Part shown: piece by piece, positions 60,308 through 64,000 of the stretch
Position numbering within the stretch: the first letter of the stretch is position 1
Layout: each line of letters begins with the position of its first letter
Assembly (NCBI GenBank): GCA_013365325.1
Contig: JABVXV010000120.1
Coordinates: forward strand, 1 to 64,000
Length of the DNA: 64,000 bases
DNA from: Dipetalonema caudispina
Lineage: Eukaryota > Nematoda > Chromadorea > Rhabditida > Onchocercidae
Reading direction: 5' to 3'
The notes under the pieces: generated by a model
Told to the model about the DNA's origin: nothing
What the model saw: the letters and a program-made list of their open reading frames with translations, nothing else
The model's database searches: none
Program-made: the position numbers and the translations under genes

Positions 60308-62673
60308 TTACGAGGCTATCACTTCTGGTACATGTTCCACAGATCGTGATTCTAAGGCAATTAATTTATTGCTATATTCAATCAATTCTGCTTTCGATAC
60401 TCTACCGCGCTGGTTGATAAATTTTGCCACTGAAAATAAAATCTTGATGGAACGCTGTCAAATATTAATGCACTTAAATTTCTTCATTTTGATGTCAGTG
60501 TATGGTCACGAAATGCATCAATTTTCACCTAAATTATAAAATATGGCTGTCCTAAATCTTTTATTCCGGATAAGAAAACAACAATAGAAGATAGGCTTAT
60601 TTCAGTTTTATTTTTTAATAGCTTTTGGCTGGAAGTCCTGAAGTCTTACAAATAATTTATTCTTGATTGAAACATAAGTTACGAGATACTGGAATACAAA
60701 ACGAGACTTAAGACTCTTTAGCATAGCAATCTTCGATATTACTGATGAACAGCAAAATTAAACTAAAATATGCTAACCGGCTTGAAGCTCGTCTGAAGTA
60801 ATATGAATAAATTTTCCGCGATCGTCCATTACTCCTGTTAAAGTGCCGTTGCCAACTAGAAAGTTAAGCCGGTCCACTGCATCTTCTGCGCGCAGATTAA
60901 AATGGGCACCCAATTCGTCTACATTAACAACCTTTAACGATAATAACATTGTTCATTCTTGAATGTCTACGATTACTGGTTGAGAGAGTAGTGCAAAATA
61001 TTGGGTGTAGAACAAAACCACCGCAAATTCCTTCAAATACTTTTTTATTTCACTTTATTATCGTGCACAGCTAAATGGCAGGCTGCTGAATCCATGCCAA
61101 AATAATTGAAGAATGAACTCTTCTACATCTCATACTTAGTACAAACAAACAGAATGCCATTATCAAACTCGACCCGGCGCCACATCTGACTAAGATATGG
61201 AAGTCGACAACATTAAGAAAGAGAAAGGATGATAATGTGATTTCAGATCCAATTAACTCCATCTGGTGTGTCTTATCTCCACTATGACAGTCGTGCTGAC
61301 TGAATTAAAGCATAGTTTACTTTTAAAAAAAAGTCTTAAATGATAAACCTTAGTCTTGCGAACATACTCTTCAAAATCGCGTAGAAGATTCTGTGATTCG
61401 TCTCCATCAACTTGGTCGAATCCTTCTTCTTCAACCGCAAAGGCTTCTCGAAGCTAAAAAAAACCTTTTTTTTTTCAAGAAGTTATCTCGATCTACCAAA
61501 CAATACAAGCTGTAGTTAATACCAAAATCCTTTATTTATTGAATATGGTATTATCAACATCAAAATTACATAATTTAAATAAACCTTTTGATATTCCTCT
61601 TCCTCTCGTTTCTCACGTTCTTCTCTTTCCTGACGTTTCCTTTTAAGTTCCTCTTCCTCTTCCTTCGTCTGTTTTTCACGTTCCTTCCGCAAGCGTTCTT
61701 CTCTCTCCTGCTCCCATTTTTTTCGTTCTTCTCGCTCCAACAATTCCTGCATAAAAATAAAAAAATTGGAGACGTTACCATCATTCTATAATCGAAATTA
61801 AGCAAACTTACAGCTTCTCTTTGTTTCCGTCGTTCTTCTTTAGCTTGAAGTTTCGCCAACTTCTTTTTACCAAAATGCTCATCTTTAGCTAGTTCAGCTA
61901 ACAGTGATTCATCATCTTCTGTAATTACTGCATGAATTTCGATATTTTCTTTAGTCCCATAGTTTAAAAATTACCAGATCTCATACGGTTTTCGGCGTTA
62001 ACAAAATACCATCTATTCAAAGAATATCTAAAAATGTTACTGCATTTCTTCATTACTACTTCATATACAGTGCATGATCTAATCACTGGAAAGCAGCAAG
62101 TGTTCCCATTCAGCAAAGATCATTCGTTGATTACTTAAATGATAGAATTACCCTGCTCAGAAGCACCGCCATCTTGGTCAATAGCACTTCTTACGAAACC
62201 CATACCATCATCATCATTATTATCTACATCATGACGCACTCTTCGACGTGCTGTTTGTACTCGTCGTCCACCAACTACTGAAATTTCCCACAAATTTTTA
62301 TTATTTAATCATTAAAAGTGAATGAAAATGTTATAAATTTGATCGAAAGATTTAATAACAGATATATTAGAATTGTAATCCGAATCAGTTTATATCCTAA
62401 TTTTTAATCAATTAAAAAAAATACCATAAAAGAATTTTAAATATCTTAAAATCAATTTTATACATTAATTCAAATCTTACCAACAATATCACGATCATTT
62501 CTTGCATTATGTTCTTCATCAGATACCATTGCTCGTAATGCTTCCTTACGTTGTCGTGCTCGTTTCTCATCAAAATATAATTTAATAATACGAAAGATAA
62601 TAAGCATTAATGCTGTTATTAAGAAACCAACAGATCCCAGAAATAAATAATCCAATTCTGCCATTATTTCCAT
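60308..62673 (-). CDS. DDRGK1: DDRGK domain-containing protein 1 (UFBP1, UFMylation)
   Basis: Exons (minus): 62673-62481, 62277-62152, 61927-61812, 61746-61585, 61453-61349, 60931-60778, 60429-60308; 978 nt, 325 aa, close to the 314 aa of the human protein. A membrane anchor at residues about 9-30 (YLFLGSVGFLITALMLIIF) is followed by a basic stretch and an acidic linker. A long charged coiled coil (exons 3-4) has ELLEREERKKWEQEREER. The C-terminal winged-helix/PCI-like domain contains the name-giving DDRGK at 270-274 and ends SKAELIEYSNKLI. Family knowledge: DDRGK1 sits on the ER membrane facing the cytosol and works with UFL1 as adaptor of the UFM1 ligase in ER homeostasis and ER-phagy. ATG at 62673 is chosen as the first in frame after a splice acceptor; a second in-frame Met follows three codons on. 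Confidence 0.96.
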
Positions 62674-62686
62674 TCCTAATGTAAAC

Positions 62687-62688
62687 CT
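62687..62688 (-). promoter_or_regulatory. Likely trans-splice acceptor upstream of DDRGK1
   Basis: AATTTCAG on the minus strand, followed by a 13-nt leader and the ATG at 62673. Confidence 0.55.
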
Positions 62689-63373
62689 GAAATTAAACAT
62701 TATCGAATTTAGTATTAATTAGGAAATTCTTGAGCAGTACTAAAATAACTAAGATATTAATAAATGTTATATTAGATGTATCCAATTACTATTAATTAAG
62801 AAATTTTCGAATAGTATTAAGTAACTACGGTCTTAATGAATGTTATATTGAATGTAGCTAAATTAGTATTAATTAGGAAATTCTCGAGCAATACTAAAAT
62901 AACTAAGATATTAATTAGATGTATTAAGAAGTTTGTATTCTGATTAGTAGTTTGCAGAAAATCCCGCGATATCGTGATGGATTGAAAGATTATATCACAA
63001 ATTGTTAATATGCAACAAGTATCAATTTATCACTGTAGTAAATTACAAAAAGCCTGATAACATTGTATCCGTTACTATTGATAACTCTCAATGGGAAAAC
63101 CCGGGATTATATCCCTGTCCCATCTATTGCTATTCAGAGAATCCGTCAATAATTGTGTTGCTTTCTTCAATTGGTTATAAGCTGGCACGGCCATTCCAAC
63201 TTCAATTATAGTTTAATATTTTTGACCTTTAATTGTAATTTAATTTTTCTGACTTCTAATTAATACTATTTGTTTTGTTAGGCTATTTATGGACAAATTA
63301 GATGTTATCAGTAATAATTTTCAGGTATTTGTGGCGATAAATCATGTTGATGTACTCTGTATGTCATCGAATA
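62689..63373. other. Shared upstream region of DDRGK1 and mitochondrial EF-Tu
   Basis: About 0.7 kb between head-to-head genes. Near 62705-62905 there are three imperfect copies of a motif around ATTAATTAGGAAATTCT(C)GAGCAGTACTAAAATAACTAAGATATTAAT, roughly 60-100 bp apart. The sequence shows this; any promoter role is inference. Confidence 0.5.
62710..62918. repeat. Three degenerate tandem copies in a bidirectional upstream region
   Basis: Copies start near 62711, 62792 and 62869, each with TATTAATTA(G/A)GAAATT followed by an AGTA/ATACTAA segment and ATATTAAT or TCTTAAT. The copies differ by several bases, so this is an old, decayed duplication rather than a recent one. Confidence 0.6.
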
Positions 63374-63916
63374 ATGCTAACAACTCCTAGTAAGTGTTAC
63401 AATTTTCTCATTTCTAGGATTAAATTAATTAATCATTAACTCTTTTACCTGTTCTATAGGTTAGATTAATTGATCATTAACTATTTCAGATATTTTATAG
63501 ATTAAATCAATTGATCGTTAAACGTACTGAAATTATTCTTTTTTTCTTTTTTTTTCTTTTGCTACTTTTCATTTGCATTTTTTTTATTTCTATTGCGAAT
63601 AAAAAAATGAATGATTGTAATGAAATGGAAATAGTTGAAAGTAATAATGAAATGTTAGAATATTTTTCCAATTAAATTTTACTTCCAATTTTATTTCTAA
63701 TAAATTAATCAAATTGTTATATTGTAGAGATAGTAAGTGCTGCAGGAGGTTTTCGTGAGAATCTTTTGTTGAAATTAGCACAATTACAACATGCTCGATG
63801 TTTTGCTGTTCCGGGAACAAAGCAAGTGTATAAGAGAACAAAGCCTCACCTTAATGTTGGTACCATTGGACATGTTGATCATGGTAAAACGACACTCTCT
63901 TCGGCTATTACTAAAG
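63374..63916 (+). CDS. TUFM: Mitochondrial elongation factor Tu, 5' end (continues past the window)
   Basis: Exon 1 63374-63389 (M-L-T-T-P plus one base) and exon 2 63728-63916. The gene continues beyond the right edge, since exon 2 ends in phase 1 at a GTTTGAG donor. The first 43 or so residues are basic and hydroxylated, as in a mitochondrial targeting peptide ([18 protein letters not shown]). [19 protein letters not shown] follows, the start of the EF-Tu G domain with P-loop GHVDHGKT at about residues 53-60. Family knowledge: EF-Tu delivers aminoacyl-tRNA to the mitochondrial ribosome using GTP. Exon 1 is tiny and was chosen because it has an ATG, a GTAAGTG donor and the right phase, so the start is less sure than the family. 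Confidence 0.88.
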
Positions 63917-64000
63917 GTTTGAGTAATTTTGTTGTGTTTGTTATTTCTTAATAGCTTTTAATTGGAAATTATCTTATTGAAATTCATTCGAAGTTTTTCC

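Noticed and set aside
61588..61791. Phe/Leu-rich plus-strand frame that looks like membrane protein
   Set aside because: It is antisense to the Glu/Lys/Arg coiled coil of DDRGK1, which always reads as Phe/Leu/Ser on the other strand.

Overview
The window is nuclear DNA from a nematode. Three things show this: a cuticle collagen with a cytosolic/membrane N-terminus and Gly-X-Y blocks (10469-12438, minus), a transthyretin-like (TTL) secreted protein gene (42102-43105, plus), and intron-rich genes in very AT-rich DNA. Several start codons lie 8-40 nt after a TTTCAG/TTTTAG-type acceptor, as expected for spliced-leader trans-splicing. The intergenic DNA is full of poly-A/poly-T tracts and dinucleotide runs. 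The overall look (medium introns, homopolymer-rich AT DNA) suits a clade III spirurid or filarial worm, but the species is inference. There is no bacterial, viral, CRISPR or transposon-encoded gene that I can support.

Layout, left to right: (1) 1152-6824 minus, five-exon secreted leucine-rich-repeat (LRR) protein of about 800 aa; (2) 10469-12438 minus, four-exon cuticle collagen of 300 aa; (3) 15477-22397 minus, AMPA/kainate-class ionotropic glutamate receptor with at least 21 exons, C-terminal tail unresolved; (4) a gene-poor 6 kb; (5) 28496-29842 minus, NAA80-like actin N-terminal acetyltransferase with a C-terminal polyproline run; (6) 31370-39813 plus, a 23-exon gene for a protein of about 950 aa that I cannot assign to a family; (7) 42102-43105 plus, TTL gene with an apparent in-frame stop at the end of exon 2; (8) 44209-49640 minus, a second secreted LRR protein (379 aa) whose second intron holds a 100-N assembly gap; (9) a gene-poor 7.3 kb; (10) 56963-59112 plus, RNPS1-like SR/RRM splicing factor; (11) 60308-62673 minus, DDRGK1 (UFMylation); (12) 63374 to beyond the right edge, plus, the 5' end of mitochondrial EF-Tu.

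All exon coordinates were worked out by hand from GT/AG borders, reading-frame phase and protein continuity; each multi-exon gene keeps its frame across every junction given. The genes are not an operon: strands alternate and spacing is kilobases. DDRGK1 and EF-Tu are head-to-head about 0.7 kb apart, RNPS1 and DDRGK1 converge, and NAA80 and the unassigned gene diverge over about 1.5 kb.

No clearly new multi-gene system is visible. The most novel items are the unassigned 23-exon gene, the stop in the TTL gene, the unresolved receptor tail with three competing exons, a GC-richer island at 56280-56456 with nested inverted repeats, and an identical 121-bp repeat on both sides of the N gap that looks like an unmerged contig overlap.
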